The notes: generated from the sequence alone by a model not told the origin. A stretch of DNA of 64,000 bases from Sphingobium sp. JS3065 (GCF_026427355.1 NZ_CP102664.1:2728001-2792000), one strand, 5' to 3'. Positions 42,532-51,741 are shown, counted from the stretch's first letter. Translations and numbers: made by a program.

Positions 42532-45201
42532 TCAGAAGGCTACGGTCAGCGAAGCGGCGATTGTCGTGCCGATCTTGTAGCGATTGTAGAACACCTTGTT
42601 CCCGCCTGCTTCCTGGAACTCCTGATATTTCCGCCCGGTGATGTTGCGGGCCTCGAACTTCAGCTCGCTGTTGACGCCGCCGGGCAGCTTCACGGCCTGG
42701 CGCGCGACGAAGTCCAGTGTCAGGCCGGGCTTTTCCTTGATGTCCGGTTGCAGGTTCGGACCGCGGCTGGTCACGCGCGGGCTGGAATAGGTGACAAGCA
42801 GCGTCTGTTGCGAGAGCTTGTCCGTGTCCTCCAGACCGATCTGAAAATTGACGAGATGGTCCGACTGGCCGGTCAGCGGCGCGCCGTCCACGAAATAGTC
42901 TGACGCGGCGGGCAACGGCCCGGTCGTATAGCTGTAGGGGACGGTCGTGTCCCCGGCGCTCACCTTCAGTTCCGACTGGGTGTAGGTATAGTTGCCGATC
43001 AATACGATCCGCCTGCTCTGGAAGAAGTCGCTGTTCCAGCCGTCGAGCGGTATATATTTCTGCGCTTCGAACTCGACGCCGTACAACTGCGCTTCGGGAG
43101 CGTTGGCGAAGCTGGTCGTCACCGCATAGGTGTCGGTAATGGTGGTGAAGGTTTCGATCGGGTTCTTGATCTTCTTGTAGAAGGCCGCCGCCGTCAGCCG
43201 CTCGTCACGCCCCATATACCATTCCGCACGGATATCGCCGTTCCACAGTTCACTGTCCTGCAGGAAGGGATTGCCGCGATAGAAGCGGTTGGATTCGGTG
43301 TCGAGGAAGGGCTGGGCGATCAGTTCGCGGAACTGCGGGCGCGCGATCGTCTTGGAACCGCTGACGCGGAACTGCAGGCCCTTGGCCGCTTCGAGGGTGA
43401 TCGTGGCCGCCGGCAGCCAATACTCCTGGCGGATCTGGTTGAACGGCGTGATGCCGGTGTTGTAAACATCGACACCCGTGACCGACTGACGCCCCTTCTC
43501 ATAGCGGACGCCCGCGTCGAAGGAGAGGCCGGGGAACAGCGACGCCTTCACCTGAGCATAGCCGGCATGGGTCCGCAGCGCCGCATCATAGACCGGATAG
43601 TTGCCGGAAAATTCCAGCAGGCCGATGTCGTAGAGCAGGATCGCGGCATCCGACAGCAGATAGTCCGGCCGCATCTGCTGAGCGCCGACCGGCAGGTTGG
43701 TCGCGTCGAAATGCAGCTCATAGCGGGACGAGGTGCGCTTGGTATCGGTGAACGCATAGCCGATCGTCGCCGAAAGGTCGGGCGAGAATTTATAGCTCAG
43801 ATCCCAGCCGGCCGACCACAGGTCTTCGTTCAGGTCGCTGAACGTGATCGCCGCATCGCCGCGCTGGCGATTCAGCGCGTTGACGAAGCGATCGCCCACC
43901 AGGTCGATCGGGTTGTTGGTGCGAACATATTCGAAGTCGCGTTCGTAGGGCGCCTCCCGCTGGGAATTGGCATAGCCGCCACGCACGTCCAGGCTGGCAT
44001 CGCCCAGCTTGAATTCGCCGGTCATCTGCGTGTCGATCAGTTGGCGCTCATACCAGCCGGTCTGCTGCGCCATATAGTCGGCGCCCTGGATCTGGCCGTC
44101 ATTCTGCCCGATCGCCAGCGCGCTGCGCTTCAGCGTGTCGCGGATATAGACGTTGGTCCAGCGCAGCTTCTGGTCGCCCCATTCAGCGCCCACGCCCAGC
44201 AGGCCATTGACCGTCACCTGATTGTCGGTGCTGATCTGCTGATAATTCTTGCCCGCGCCCGCGGCGACATCCAGCGAGGCCTGTTGCAGATTGTCGCGCG
44301 TGCGCCACTTGTTGCTGTAGGAAGCGGTGGCGATGATGCCGACGCGCGCGTCGCTGCCGATATCGAAGGCCGTGCCGCCGTTCAGCGATCCGGAGAAGTT
44401 GAACGGCAGGCTGTTGGTCCGCTGAAGGACCGATGTGTTGCTGTTCTGGAACTGCATGGCGATCGCCCGCAAATCGGCGCGATCGATGTTCGGGAAGGGC
44501 GTGCCGCCGCCTATCGCCTGCCGCAGCAGCGGCGGCACGTCGCGCGTGCCGTCGTCGAAGCCGGTCCAGTCGGACTTGCTGCCATAATGGGTATAGCCAA
44601 GTTGGCCCGACGTCTCCGTATTGGCGGAGCTGCCGATCCCGAACTCCAGATAGCTCTCCACCGGGATCGCCTTGGTGGTCAGGTTGATAACGCCGCCGCC
44701 GAACTCGCCGGGGAAGTTGGGCGAATAGGTTTTTTGCACCAGGGTCGACGCGATGACGCTGGTGGGGAAAATATCGAGCGGCACGACGCGCTTGAGCGGC
44801 TCTGGACTCGGCAGCGGCGAACCGTTCAGCAGCGCCAGCGAATAGCGGTCGCCAAGGCCGCGCACATAGACGAAGCCGCCCGAAGCGACCGACAGGCCGG
44901 TGACGCGCTGGAGCGAACCGGCGATGTCGCCCTCCCCGGTGCGCTTGATGTCGGCGGCGGACAGGACGTTCACCACCTGCGGCGCGGCCTGCGAGATGTT
45001 GTTCGTGCGGCGGCCCGTCACGACGATGTCCGAACCGGGGATCGACACGTCGACGCTGCCGGTCTGCGCGTCGGCGGCTTCCGAAGCGCTCGGCACGCCC
45101 GAGGCCGGGGCCGAATCGATTGCAGTTTGCGCCATCACCGCGGGAGCGGATAACGCGGATGAAATGAGCAGCAGGCGAGCCAGGCTGAGCGGCTTCGACA
45201 T
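42532..45201 (-). CDS. TonB-dependent receptor of Pho-box operon
   Basis: An 889-residue outer-membrane receptor: signal peptide ending APAVMAQ, TonB-box-like DIVVTG, plug with ADIKRTGEGDIAGSLQRVTG, FVYVRGLGDRYSLALLNGSP, PEPLKRVVPLDIFPTSVIAS and GEFGGGVINLTTK, then a barrel ending SLTVAF. This plug wording belongs to the large CirA/OMP-like group with GLGDRY, not to siderophore receptors. It follows the lipoprotein gene by 90 bp on the same strand and probably shares its PhoB-controlled promoter. The ligand may be a phosphorus compound; this is inference. Confidence 0.88.
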   Translation of the reverse strand: MSKPLSLARLLLISSALSAPAVMAQTAIDSAPASGVPSASEAADAQTGSVDVSIPGSDIVVTGRRTNNISQAAPQVVNVLSAADIKRTGEGDIAGSLQRVTGLSVASGGFVYVRGLGDRYSLALLNGSPLPSPEPLKRVVPLDIFPTSVIASTLVQKTYSPNFPGEFGGGVINLTTKAIPVESYLEFGIGSSANTETSGQLGYTHYGSKSDWTGFDDGTRDVPPLLRQAIGGGTPFPNIDRADLRAIAMQFQNSNTSVLQRTNSLPFNFSGSLNGGTAFDIGSDARVGIIATASYSNKWRTRDNLQQASLDVAAGAGKNYQQISTDNQVTVNGLLGVGAEWGDQKLRWTNVYIRDTLKRSALAIGQNDGQIQGADYMAQQTGWYERQLIDTQMTGEFKLGDASLDVRGGYANSQREAPYERDFEYVRTNNPIDLVGDRFVNALNRQRGDAAITFSDLNEDLWSAGWDLSYKFSPDLSATIGYAFTDTKRTSSRYELHFDATNLPVGAQQMRPDYLLSDAAILLYDIGLLEFSGNYPVYDAALRTHAGYAQVKASLFPGLSFDAGVRYEKGRQSVTGVDVYNTGITPFNQIRQEYWLPAATITLEAAKGLQFRVSGSKTIARPQFRELIAQPFLDTESNRFYRGNPFLQDSELWNGDIRAEWYMGRDERLTAAAFYKKIKNPIETFTTITDTYAVTTSFANAPEAQLYGVEFEAQKYIPLDGWNSDFFQSRRIVLIGNYTYTQSELKVSAGDTTVPYSYTTGPLPAASDYFVDGAPLTGQSDHLVNFQIGLEDTDKLSQQTLLVTYSSPRVTSRGPNLQPDIKEKPGLTLDFVARQAVKLPGGVNSELKFEARNITGRKYQEFQEAGGNKVFYNRYKIGTTIAASLTVAF

Positions 45202-45290
45202 GGCTATTGTCCCCCTTGGGAAAAATCTTTGCAAAGAAGGCGGGGAAGCGTCTCTGCCGCTCCCCCGCCCCTGTTGAGGTCAGGTGCCGA

Positions 45291-46895
45291 TCAGGTCGTC
45301 GGGATGTCGGTGCAGTTGCCGCTGCCGGTGCCGAAGGTTGCGGTTACCGAGTTGCAGGTCCAGCCGGCATACCAGTTGTCCGTGCTGTCCTTCACCGCGC
45401 CCACATAGTTGGTGGTGGTGAAGGCGGCGTCGATGGTCTTCGGGTCGGTCGCGGGGCGAGCCGTCTCCGTCGCGCCATTGATGAACAGGCTGGTCAGCGA
45501 CGGCGTGTAGCTGATCGTGCTGTTCGGCCCGGCTTCGAAGATCGACTGGACGACCGCTGCGGTCACGCCATTATTGCCCTTGTACGGCGTCGCGGGCAGG
45601 CACTGCATCGAAACCGAGATGTAGCGCGGCTTGCCGGCATCCTGCAGCGCCGTGTCGGCGTCGCGAACGGTGGTGGCGCCGTCGATGCGCAGACAGGTCT
45701 GGGTCGGGCTGACGATCAGGCCGTTGACCAGCGTCAAGTCCGCACCGCCGCGCAGCAGCATGGCCGAACCGTTCGAACCGTTGGTCGAGCGGTTGATATA
45801 GGTGAAATTGGCGACCTTCAGATACTGGCGCGGCAAGGCGTCTTCGCCATTGTTCGAAGCCGAACCGCCGTTGGAGTCGGTTTCAAGGAAGCTGTCACCG
45901 ATATTATTGCCTTCGCGCTGGACGCTCAGCAGATATTGAACGGTGCCGCGAAAGCCGATGTCGGTGTCGAGATTGTCGTCCTCATTGCCGGTCAGCACCA
46001 GATAGCGCGGGTGGACGGACCCGCCGAAAATCTCGATGCCGTCGTCAGAGCTGTTATGGACCTGGATGTGGTCGAGCTGAGTACCGGTGCCGACGCCCGA
46101 AGGGGTCAGGCCCTGCAGTTCGCTGGAACCCGACAGCACGAAGCCCGAATAGCGAATCTGCACATAGCTCATGCGGCCCGAATTGTCCGCGTCGTTGGCG
46201 CCGCCATAAAGCGCGTTGCTCGCGCCTTCGGTGTCGCGTTCGCATGCCGTGGTGCCGGGCGCCGCCGCAGGCGCGAGGCAATCGGTGATCTTCGCGCGGC
46301 CAAGCAGCACGACGCCGCCCCACTGCTGCGAGGTCTGGTCGGTTGCGTCGCCCTTCACATTGCTTTCGCTGGTGAAGATGATCGGCGCCGAAGCAGTGCC
46401 GACGGCGTTGATCTTGTTCCCGCGATTGACCGCCAGGAACGCATTGCCGGTGGAGGCATAGAAGACCACGCCCGCGTCGATGTTCAGCGTGACATCGGTG
46501 TTGGTGCTCGCGGCGCCCTGGTCAGTGCCCACGTCCACACGGCCGGGCAGCGAATAGATTACGCCCGTAACCTTCGGCAGGGTCGTCGTCTGGGTGAAAC
46601 GCGACGGCAACTGACATACGCGCCAACTGTTGCCGCGCTTGTCGGCGATGGTCGGCGTGGCGGTCGGGTTCGTGAGCTGGTTGGGACCGGCGATGTTGGG
46701 GCAGTTGGCCGCCGCGGTCACGTTGCCGCCCGTACCCGGCGTCGGGGTCGGGGTGCCAGGCGTGGGCGTCGGCGTGCCGGGCAGGACGATCGTGCCTTCG
46801 CCAGGCGAAGCAATATCGTCGGCGCCGCAAGCGCTCAGCGCGGCGCAGGCAACCCCTGCCATCAGGATCGTGGTGAAACGGTTAGTCTTGGCCAT
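45291..46895 (-). CDS. Surface lipoprotein with Thr-Pro linker and beta-helix-like body
   Basis: A 534-residue lipoprotein: signal peptide with lipobox ALSACG, then a repeated TPTPGTP linker (residues ~40-58), then a Gly/Asn/Ser-rich body with many short strands (LDHIQVHNSSDDGIEIFGGS, YLVLTGNEDDNLDTDIGFRG) that reads as a right-handed parallel beta-helix. Three or more cysteine pairs are near the end. I know such proteins as neighbours of TonB receptors in sphingomonads, without a proven role. GGAGACGAC precedes ATG 46895. Its promoter region carries six PhoB-like heptamers. Confidence 0.8.
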   Translation of the reverse strand: MAKTNRFTTILMAGVACAALSACGADDIASPGEGTIVLPGTPTPTPGTPTPTPGTGGNVTAAANCPNIAGPNQLTNPTATPTIADKRGNSWRVCQLPSRFTQTTTLPKVTGVIYSLPGRVDVGTDQGAASTNTDVTLNIDAGVVFYASTGNAFLAVNRGNKINAVGTASAPIIFTSESNVKGDATDQTSQQWGGVVLLGRAKITDCLAPAAAPGTTACERDTEGASNALYGGANDADNSGRMSYVQIRYSGFVLSGSSELQGLTPSGVGTGTQLDHIQVHNSSDDGIEIFGGSVHPRYLVLTGNEDDNLDTDIGFRGTVQYLLSVQREGNNIGDSFLETDSNGGSASNNGEDALPRQYLKVANFTYINRSTNGSNGSAMLLRGGADLTLVNGLIVSPTQTCLRIDGATTVRDADTALQDAGKPRYISVSMQCLPATPYKGNNGVTAAVVQSIFEAGPNSTISYTPSLTSLFINGATETARPATDPKTIDAAFTTTNYVGAVKDSTDNWYAGWTCNSVTATFGTGSGNCTDIPTT

Positions 46896-47007
46896 GTCGT
46901 CTCCGCTCCGGCCTGATGCCGGCTTAAGATGAAGTGCGGAGCGCAAGGGGAACTCGAATCGGACAACGCCCCCTGTCGCCCTCAGGCGCCGCAACTAGGC
47001 GCGCCGG

Positions 47008-47069
47008 GTGACAGTCCGTTGTCTAATTGATGACATATCGGAGACGTTGAAATGACAGTTTGAAGACAT
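47008..47069 (-). promoter_or_regulatory. PhoB-box array, six heptamers at 11-bp period
   Basis: Read leftward from 47069 the heptamers are ATGTCTT, CTGTCAT, ACGTCTC, ATGTCAT, TAGACAA and CTGTCAC, each separated by exactly four bases (CAAA, TTCA, CGAT, CAAT, CGGA). The PhoB consensus is CTGTCAT-4-CTGTCA(T/C). Four of six heptamers carry TGTC and a fifth CGTC. The array ends about 112 bp before the lipoprotein ATG with a possible -10 (TAGTTG) ten bases beyond it. Confidence 0.75.
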
Positions 47070-47102
47070 TGGGCGTCCACGCCGGACACGCCCTGGACGA
47101 AA

Positions 47103-47130
47103 CAGGCGCCGCCCCGATGGACCGCGCCTG
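47103..47130. terminator. Hairpin behind the small TPR gene
   Basis: CAGGCGC and GCGCCTG form a 7-bp stem with a 14-base loop, starting 27 bases after the TPR gene stop and followed on that strand by TTTCG. It separates the TPR gene from the PhoB array. Confidence 0.45.
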
Positions 47131-47157
47131 CTTTTCAAGGAATCCCTGCGTGGCCGG

Positions 47158-47541
47158 TCAACGCATCGCGTAGCTTGCTTCCAGCCTTTTCAGCGCGCGG
47201 CGGGCGACGACCCGCGATGAGACCTCTTCGCTGTTCGCGAGCACCAACATCGTGTCAGGCGCAAAACGCGCCGACCGATAGGCCTCGCGCGCGCTGGCCA
47301 GGCGGCCGAGACCGGCATAGGCATTGCCGAGATTGATCAGCCGGGCAGGATCATTGGCCGCGTCGGGGCGAGGGGCGCTGAGACGGCGGGCGGCGAGCTC
47401 GAAATTCTTCGCCATCAGCGATGTTGCGGCCAAACCGCCGTCAGGAACCCCTACTACGACGACCTCGTTCGAAGCGGCCGATGCCACTCCCGGTACAGCG
47501 AAGGCCAGGGCGCAACCGACAATCGTCGAAACCTTCACCAT
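47158..47541 (-). CDS. Small exported tetratricopeptide-like protein
   Basis: A 127-residue protein with a signal peptide ending VASAAS and one to two TPR-like helix pairs (ARLINLGNAYAGLGRLASAR, EAYRSARFAPD). AGGAG seven bases before ATG 47541. Family unknown beyond the TPR fold. It is upstream of the PhoB array with its own AT-rich promoter region, so it need not share the receptor operon's control. Confidence 0.65.
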   Translation of the reverse strand: MVKVSTIVGCALAFAVPGVASAASNEVVVVGVPDGGLAATSLMAKNFELAARRLSAPRPDAANDPARLINLGNAYAGLGRLASAREAYRSARFAPDTMLVLANSEEVSSRVVARRALKRLEASYAMR

Positions 47542-47903
47542 CCAATCTCTCCTGATAAAAACTTTTCACAATAGCGCGTAATATTTCATGATGATGACAA
47601 AGCGGGCCAGGAAGTTGAAGTGGGTAAAAAAATTAATTATTCTGTAATTTCAACGCTGTAATAAATGTCATCACAATGTAACATTTCTTTTTTCGCCTAA
47701 ATTCACGATTCGCTTGCTGGATTCGTCGTGACGGAGAGTGTCGTTGACGCGGCTGCCAGTTGATCGCTTTGCATTGCCGCGGCCAGGAAGCGGCGTACCG
47801 ACGACGCATATTCCCCGCGACCCAATGCGGACCAATCGCACGCAGGCAATGCCCCTTTTCCAGGGTCTATGGCCTCAAATCTGGCGGCATGAAGAAAGAA
47901 AGG
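47542..47903. other. AT-rich intergenic region with promoter of the TPR gene
   Basis: No gene. The part 47570-47700 is much richer in A/T than the rest of the window. On the plus strand ATGTCAT, four bases, ATGTAAC (near 47665) makes a single weak PhoB-like pair facing away from the TPR gene. No hairpin or reading frame of note is seen toward the tRNA. Confidence 0.5.
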
Positions 47904-47995
47904 TGGCGGAGACGGAGGGATTCGAACCCTCGGTAGCCCCTTAAGGCTACGACGGTTTAGCAAACCGCTGGTTTCAGCCACTCACCCACGTCTCC
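47904..47995 (-). tRNA. tRNA-Ser (anticodon GCU)
   Basis: A 92-nt cloverleaf on the minus strand: acceptor GGAGACG with CGTCTCC, discriminator G, encoded CCA. Anticodon stem GCGGT/ACCGT with loop TTGCTAA gives GCU. The long variable arm (GTAGCC/GGCTAC) is typical of serine tRNAs, and GGTTCGAATCC is the T arm. Confidence 0.95.
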
Positions 47996-48225
47996 GCACG
48001 GATTTGCCCACCGGATGAGGTAAGCAGTGGCTAGATGTCGGCCTATAGCGGCGGGTTTCATGCATGGCAACGGTCCGCGGCGGAGAAAAATCGCGCTTAT
48101 TTCGAAAAGAGGATTCGGACTGGCGCGGAATCGACTCGGGTCGCCGTTCGTTCATTGTCGTTTCAGCTTGTTCCCCGATAATCTGAAATATGGTTGAAGT
48201 GCGGGCCTTTTGGGGAGTAGCGGGC

Positions 48226-49032
48226 ATGATGGGGTTTTTGGGGCGGGTTTCGGGCCGCGCGACAAGGGCAGGCGCTCTGGCGGTCGCCTTGGCCGGCATG
48301 GCGCTGACGCCGGTCGCGGCGCAGGTGCGCACCGTCGATCCCAACAGCGCGATCGATTCCGATCTGGCGCCCGTTCCGCAACAGGGCGGCACCCCCACCG
48401 ATCCCGGCGTCGATCCCGCCGTCCAGCCGGGCAGCAGCGTCCCGGCCGACAATGGCGCGGCCTATAATCCGCCCCCCGCCAGCACGGGTTCCACCGCAAC
48501 CGGCGCGCCGGTGACAGCCAATTCTCCCCCTGCGGCGATCGCCCCCGGCGATTCCTACCAGCAGGACGATCTGATCGGCGCGGCCGAAGGCGTGTTCGGC
48601 AAGGGCGCGGAAGGGCTGGCCGGCATCATCGAGAAAATCCTGAAGGATCAGGGCCGCCCCAACGCCTATATCGCCGGTCGGGAGGCTTCGGGCGCGTTCG
48701 TGGTCGGCCTGCGCTATGGCTCGGGCACGCTCAATCACAAGGTCGAGGGCAAGCGGGAAGTCTACTGGACCGGTCCGTCCATCGGTTTCGACGTGGGCGG
48801 CAACGCGGCCAATACCTTCGTGCTGGTCTATAACCTGTATGATTCGCAGGATCTTTATCATCGCTTCCCGGCGGCGGAAGGGACGGCCTATCTGGTGGGC
48901 GGCTTCACCGCCAGCTATCTGCGCTGGGGCAGCGTGGTGCTGATCCCGATCCGGCTGGGCGTCGGTTACCGGCTGGGCGTCAATGCCGGTTACATGAAGT
49001 TCACCGAAAAGCGGAACTGGTTGCCCTTCTGA
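48226..49032 (+). CDS. DUF1134 domain exported protein
   Basis: A 268-residue protein with a signal peptide ending PVAAQ, a Pro/Thr/Ala-rich low-complexity linker (residues ~30-110), then a DUF1134 domain: GVFGKGAEGLAGIIEKILKD, GREASGAFVVGLRYGSG, YWTGPSIGFDVGGNAAN, ending EKRNWLPF. DUF1134 is widespread in alphaproteobacteria and lipid-scramblase-like SYLF relatives share its look; the function is not established. GGGGAG nine bases before ATG 48226 supports this start over ATG-like codons upstream. Confidence 0.85.
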   Translation: MMGFLGRVSGRATRAGALAVALAGMALTPVAAQVRTVDPNSAIDSDLAPVPQQGGTPTDPGVDPAVQPGSSVPADNGAAYNPPPASTGSTATGAPVTANSPPAAIAPGDSYQQDDLIGAAEGVFGKGAEGLAGIIEKILKDQGRPNAYIAGREASGAFVVGLRYGSGTLNHKVEGKREVYWTGPSIGFDVGGNAANTFVLVYNLYDSQDLYHRFPAAEGTAYLVGGFTASYLRWGSVVLIPIRLGVGYRLGVNAGYMKFTEKRNWLPF

Positions 49033-49036
49033 ACCA

Positions 49037-50119
49037 TCACAGCAGGAGGCGGAGCTGTTCGCCCGCCTCTTCGCCATCTTCCTCATGATCCAGATTATGC
49101 ACACCGAGGCCCAGCAGCCGCGCGCCCATGCGTAGCGGCAGTTGCGCCCGTAGCAGCGCCCGGCCCGTCTGTGCCAGCATATCGGGCGAGCGCACCGGGC
49201 CGCCGAAGCTCTTCGATCGCGTGATGATCCTGAAATCGGCGAACTTGATTTTGAGAACGACCGTCCGGCCATAGGCGCCGCTCTTTTCGATCCGGCCCCA
49301 GAGATTCTCCGCGATCCGGTCGATTTCGGCGATCAGCGCATCCTCCGTCATCAGATCGTCGAAGAAAGTATCCTCCACGCTCACCGATTTGCGTTCCTGC
49401 CGATCATGCACCGGGCGGTCATCCTCGCCCCGCGATGCGCGATAGTAGAATTGGGCCGCACTGCCGAAATGATGCTGGAGAAAGGCGAGATCGCGAGTCC
49501 GCAGATCCGCGCCCGTCTCGATACCCAATGCCTGCATCCGCTTCGCCGTGACCGGCCCCACGCCATGGATGCGCCGCACCGGCATCTTCGCGATGAAGGC
49601 CGCGCCTTCCTCCGGCCGGACGACGCAGATGCCGTCGGGCTTGTTCTGGTCCGACGCCAGCTTGGCGATCAGCTTGTTGTAGGAGACGCCCGCCGATGCG
49701 GTGAGGCCGGTTTCCTCCCGGATCATGCGGCGGATTTCCTCTGCTATGCGCGTGGCCGAAGCGATGCCGGGCTTGTTCGACGTGACGTCCAGATAGGCTT
49801 CGTCCAGCGAGAGCGGCTGGATGATGTCGGTGAAGCGGGAGAATATTTCCCGCACCTGGGCCGACACGGCGCGATAAACCTCGAACCGGGGGCGGACGAA
49901 CAGCAGGTCCGGGCAGAGCCGCCGCGCCCTGGCGCCGGGCATGGCGGAGCGGACGCCATATTTGCGCGCTTCATAGCTGGCCGTGGCGACCACGCCACGC
50001 GGACCGCCGCCGCCCACCGCCAGCGGCTTGCCCCGCAGCGCGGGATCGTCGCGCTGTTCGACCGACGCATAAAAGGCATCCATGTCGATATGGATGATCT
50101 TGCGCGGCGGGGTATCCAT
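49037..50119 (-). CDS. dinB: DNA polymerase IV (translesion, Y family)
   Basis: Error-prone polymerase that bypasses damaged bases. The 360-residue protein has IIHIDMDAFYASVEQRDD (catalytic Asp pair), YEARKYGVRSAMPGARARRL, SLDEAYLDVT (catalytic D/E), GLTASAGVSYNKLIAKLASD, the HhH sequence IHGVGPVTAKRMQALGIETG and a little-finger domain. Full length. Converges on DUF1134 with four bases between stops. No LexA box was recognised upstream. Confidence 0.95.
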   Translation of the reverse strand: MDTPPRKIIHIDMDAFYASVEQRDDPALRGKPLAVGGGGPRGVVATASYEARKYGVRSAMPGARARRLCPDLLFVRPRFEVYRAVSAQVREIFSRFTDIIQPLSLDEAYLDVTSNKPGIASATRIAEEIRRMIREETGLTASAGVSYNKLIAKLASDQNKPDGICVVRPEEGAAFIAKMPVRRIHGVGPVTAKRMQALGIETGADLRTRDLAFLQHHFGSAAQFYYRASRGEDDRPVHDRQERKSVSVEDTFFDDLMTEDALIAEIDRIAENLWGRIEKSGAYGRTVVLKIKFADFRIITRSKSFGGPVRSPDMLAQTGRALLRAQLPLRMGARLLGLGVHNLDHEEDGEEAGEQLRLLL

Positions 50120-50159
50120 GGGCGGTGCTTATGCCACAGGGCGGAACGGAAGGCAGCCC

Positions 50160-50708
50160 TCAGCGCCGCAGCAGGCGCAGATTGTCGAGCAGCCATTCCA
50201 GATGGGCGCGGCTGATCCGGCTCCACACATTATAGGTGCAGCGCTGTCCGCCGATTCGCACATAGGCGAGGGAATGCAGCCCCTTGCCGCCCGAATCTGC
50301 GGCGGGATAGGCCTGCGCGCCTTCCTGCCCGTAACCGGCGAAGGACGGCGCGGGCAGGCGGGTCAATTCACGCATATAGGGCCATTGGGCCGCCAGCCTG
50401 CGACGCCGGGTCCGCGCATCGGCCTTGTCTTCAGGCAGCAGGCCGGTTCCGGCAAAGCCATAGGCGCTGCGCAGGCCCGGCAGATCGAAGGCAACGCCCC
50501 AGCCACCGCCGAAGCTGGCCGCGCGAGGCGTCCCCTCCGGATCGCCGGGCCGGGCAAGGGCGAGCGGCGCGCAGAATTTGCGGTTTTCCGCCTTGGCCCA
50601 TTCGGCGCGGGCGCGTCTTTCCCCGATCAGCGTGGCGGTTTCGGCCGAAAAGGCGGGCATGGCGCTCCACAACAAGGTGGCCGCCAGCACCGCCCGCGCC
50701 AGCCTCAT
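50160..50708 (-). CDS. Exported hypothetical protein
   Basis: A 182-residue protein with a signal peptide (LARAVLAATLLWSAMPAFSA) and three conserved-looking features: KFCAPLALARPGDPEG, GGGWGVAFDLPGLRSAYGFA and GGQRCTYNVWSRISRAHLEW near the end, with two cysteines that may form a disulfide. The family is unknown to me. It overlaps yceD by four bases, so it is the last gene of the bc1-chaperone/yceD operon. Confidence 0.65.
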   Translation of the reverse strand: MRLARAVLAATLLWSAMPAFSAETATLIGERRARAEWAKAENRKFCAPLALARPGDPEGTPRAASFGGGWGVAFDLPGLRSAYGFAGTGLLPEDKADARTRRRRLAAQWPYMRELTRLPAPSFAGYGQEGAQAYPAADSGGKGLHSLAYVRIGGQRCTYNVWSRISRAHLEWLLDNLRLLRR

Positions 50709-51229
50709 TTCTTGTCCTTGAGCGACAGCAGCGCGGCGAAGGGGCTGGCCTGCTCCTCGCTCAGCACGCCCGCTTCGCGCAGAACGGCGTCCGCTTTCGG
50801 GGAGCGGGGATAGGGCGTCATGGCCAGCGCCACCGTCTCGGCAACCGCTTCGCCCATGTCGATGACCAGGCCGTCATAACCGATGGTGTCGCAATCATCG
50901 GCGTCCAGTTCCAACTCATCGCCTTCCGGCTCCTCCGCGCCCTCCTTGACGAAGCGCAGGAGGAAATCGGTATCGACCTTTTCAGGCACCGCCACGCCGG
51001 TCGCGACGCAGGGCTGGGCCAGCGCGGCCCGCACCCGCCCCCTGGCGAAAATCGCGCCATTTTCCTCGTTCAGCGCATAATCCGCCTCCAGCCGGTCAAG
51101 GGCGAGCAGGTGGAAGCGTTTGGCCAGCGCATCGCGTTCGGCGGCATCGGCGGCGATCGTCACCGGCTGCGCATGGCGGGCAAGCTGATCGATCCGCACG
51201 GGCCGCGAAAATTCGGGAGCGGCGCTCAT
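50705..51229 (-). CDS. yceD: YceD family protein (DUF177)
   Basis: A 174-residue protein of the YceD family, linked to 23S rRNA accumulation and usually placed before rpmF. Family features: EFSRPVRIDQLARHAQPVTI start, QPCVATGVAVPEKVDTDFLL (conserved Cys), and DGLVIDMGEAVAETVALAMT near the end (acidic E/D block). Here rpmF is not next; a hypothetical exported gene follows. It overlaps the upstream chaperone gene by four bases. Confidence 0.88.
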   Translation of the reverse strand: MSAAPEFSRPVRIDQLARHAQPVTIAADAAERDALAKRFHLLALDRLEADYALNEENGAIFARGRVRAALAQPCVATGVAVPEKVDTDFLLRFVKEGAEEPEGDELELDADDCDTIGYDGLVIDMGEAVAETVALAMTPYPRSPKADAVLREAGVLSEEQASPFAALLSLKDKK

Positions 51230-51741
51230 CCAAGGTCTCCCGCCATCAGCGCGTCGCGGCTGATGCAGCCAAGCCTGATCCAGCGCGCGCGCAGATGCGA
51301 TTCAACATGGGCCAGCGCATCGGCGGACGGCGCTTCGCCGCGATGGAGATTGCGCGCAATCGCTTCGCCAAGGTCCGCTTCCCCGGTCAACGCCGCGCGA
51401 TAGGCCGCCAGACGCCCCCCCAGGGCGCTCACCATGCGGCCGATATGCTTGCCGACGACGACATCGCCGATTCCTTCCTGCCGCAACTGGCCATCCATGT
51501 CGTCGACGAACAACTCGGTCAGCCAGACGCTTTCCTGGGCGGCGCCCAGCGCCTCCAGCCGCATCAGCGCCTGGGCCATGATGGCGACGATCATGTCGAA
51601 ACGGCCGTCCATCGTATCGGGAACCTGCCCCTCCACATACCAATGGGGCTGGCGTCCCTCCGCAACGACGGCGTTATAGAGGGTGCGCATCGCGTCCTTG
51701 GGGTCGCTTTGCGCGAACAGACGCTGGAAGATGCTGGGCAT
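51226..51741 (-). CDS. Ubiquinol-cytochrome c chaperone (CBP3-like)
   Basis: A 171-residue alphaproteobacterial homologue of mitochondrial Cbp3/UQCC1, which helps assemble cytochrome b of complex III. The protein has the domain start LYNAVVAEGRQPHWYVEGQV, DTMDGRFDMIVAIMAQALM and VDDMDGQLRQEGIGDVVVGK. The ATG 51741 is chosen since the longer open frame runs into the divergent bamE gene. Pairing with yceD is the standard arrangement in this order. Confidence 0.9.
   Translation of the reverse strand: MPSIFQRLFAQSDPKDAMRTLYNAVVAEGRQPHWYVEGQVPDTMDGRFDMIVAIMAQALMRLEALGAAQESVWLTELFVDDMDGQLRQEGIGDVVVGKHIGRMVSALGGRLAAYRAALTGEADLGEAIARNLHRGEAPSADALAHVESHLRARWIRLGCISRDALMAGDLG

Noticed and set aside
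47640..47690. Possible second Pho box in the AT-rich region upstream of the small TPR gene
   Set aside because: Only one heptamer pair fits the 11-bp phase and it faces away from the gene; the AT richness makes chance matches likely.
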